From NCBI GenBank assembly GCA_946623205.1, contig CAMOQV010000023.1, positions 1-14,647 on the forward strand: 14,647 bases of DNA. The letters are read 5' to 3'. The translations under genes were made by a program, and so were the position numbers. This stretch comes from an uncultured Clostridia bacterium. Lineage in GTDB: Bacteria; Bacillota; Clostridia; Christensenellales; UBA3700. The notes under the pieces were generated by a model. That model did no database searches. It was not told the origin of the DNA and saw only the letters and a program-made list of their open reading frames with translations. Within the stretch, counting starts at the first letter, position 1; each line of letters opens with the position of its first letter. Shown here in pieces: positions 14,583 through 14,647 of this stretch.

Positions 14583-14647
14583 ATGTACGCAATCGTTACA
14601 ACAGGTAATAAGCAATACAAAGTTGCTAAAGATGATATTATCAAGGT
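14583..14647 (+). CDS. rplU: Ribosomal protein L21 (bL21), 5' part only
   Basis: The first 21 codons plus two bases encode MYAIVTTGNKQYKVAKDDII followed by Lys. This is the well-conserved N-terminus of bacterial L21 (usually MYAIIxTGGKQYKVxxGDxI). A perfect AGGAGGT lies seven bases before the ATG. The gene runs off the right end; rpmA (L27) is expected beyond by usual order. Confidence 0.95.
   Translation, partial: MYAIVTTGNKQYKVAKDDIIK

Overview
The window is AT-rich, densely coded DNA with strong GGAGG-type ribosome sites, TGTTAAAAT-style extended -10 promoters and the standard genetic code (TAA, TAG and TGA all used as stops). The run radical-SAM protein (TIGR03960 type), DUF2344 protein (TIGR03936 type), RNase E/G, ribosomal protein L21 is typical of Clostridia. 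I infer a low-GC Bacillota (Clostridia-like) chromosome, perhaps from an uncultured gut lineage. Nothing in the window looks like a phage, IS element, integron or CRISPR array.

Left part (1-2961). A tRNA-Ser(CGA) with encoded CCA lies on the minus strand. Its promoter abuts the stop codon of a 770-residue, minus-strand, membrane-anchored surface protein. That protein is built from three tandem composite units: an InlB-type B-repeat followed by an about 90-residue module I do not recognise. A small XRE/Cro-family repressor is divergently transcribed. The intergenic region between them (2446-2658) is the most interesting stretch. It holds a near-consensus minus-strand promoter, two copies of an ACTTCGGGTA motif 32 bases apart (one inside the promoter spacer), and an intrinsic terminator ending only four bases before the surface-protein ATG. 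It also holds a 17-base element repeated (16/17) across the ribosome site of the XRE gene. Together these suggest a repressor-controlled surface gene with a terminated leader RNA that may also pair with the repressor mRNA.

Middle part (2962-6449). On the plus strand, a condensation-superfamily (alcohol acetyltransferase-like) acyltransferase is followed one base later by a low-molecular-weight protein tyrosine phosphatase. An independent promoter then drives a Ppx/GppA-type exopolyphosphatase/pppGpp phosphatase with a C-terminal HD-like domain, closed by a strong terminator.

Right part (6450-14647). A clear promoter starts a tightly packed seven-gene run, with all junctions overlapping or one base apart: Sel1-repeat protein, Maf nucleotide pyrophosphatase, divergent MreB-like actin ATPase, ROK glucokinase, TIGR03960 radical-SAM protein, TIGR03936/DUF2344 protein and RNase E/G. 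No strong terminator follows. A new promoter and a structured 5' leader then precede rplU (L21), which runs off the window. The operon joins housekeeping functions (nucleotide-pool sanitation, cytoskeleton, sugar phosphorylation, RNA processing) with two proteins whose biochemical role is not settled.
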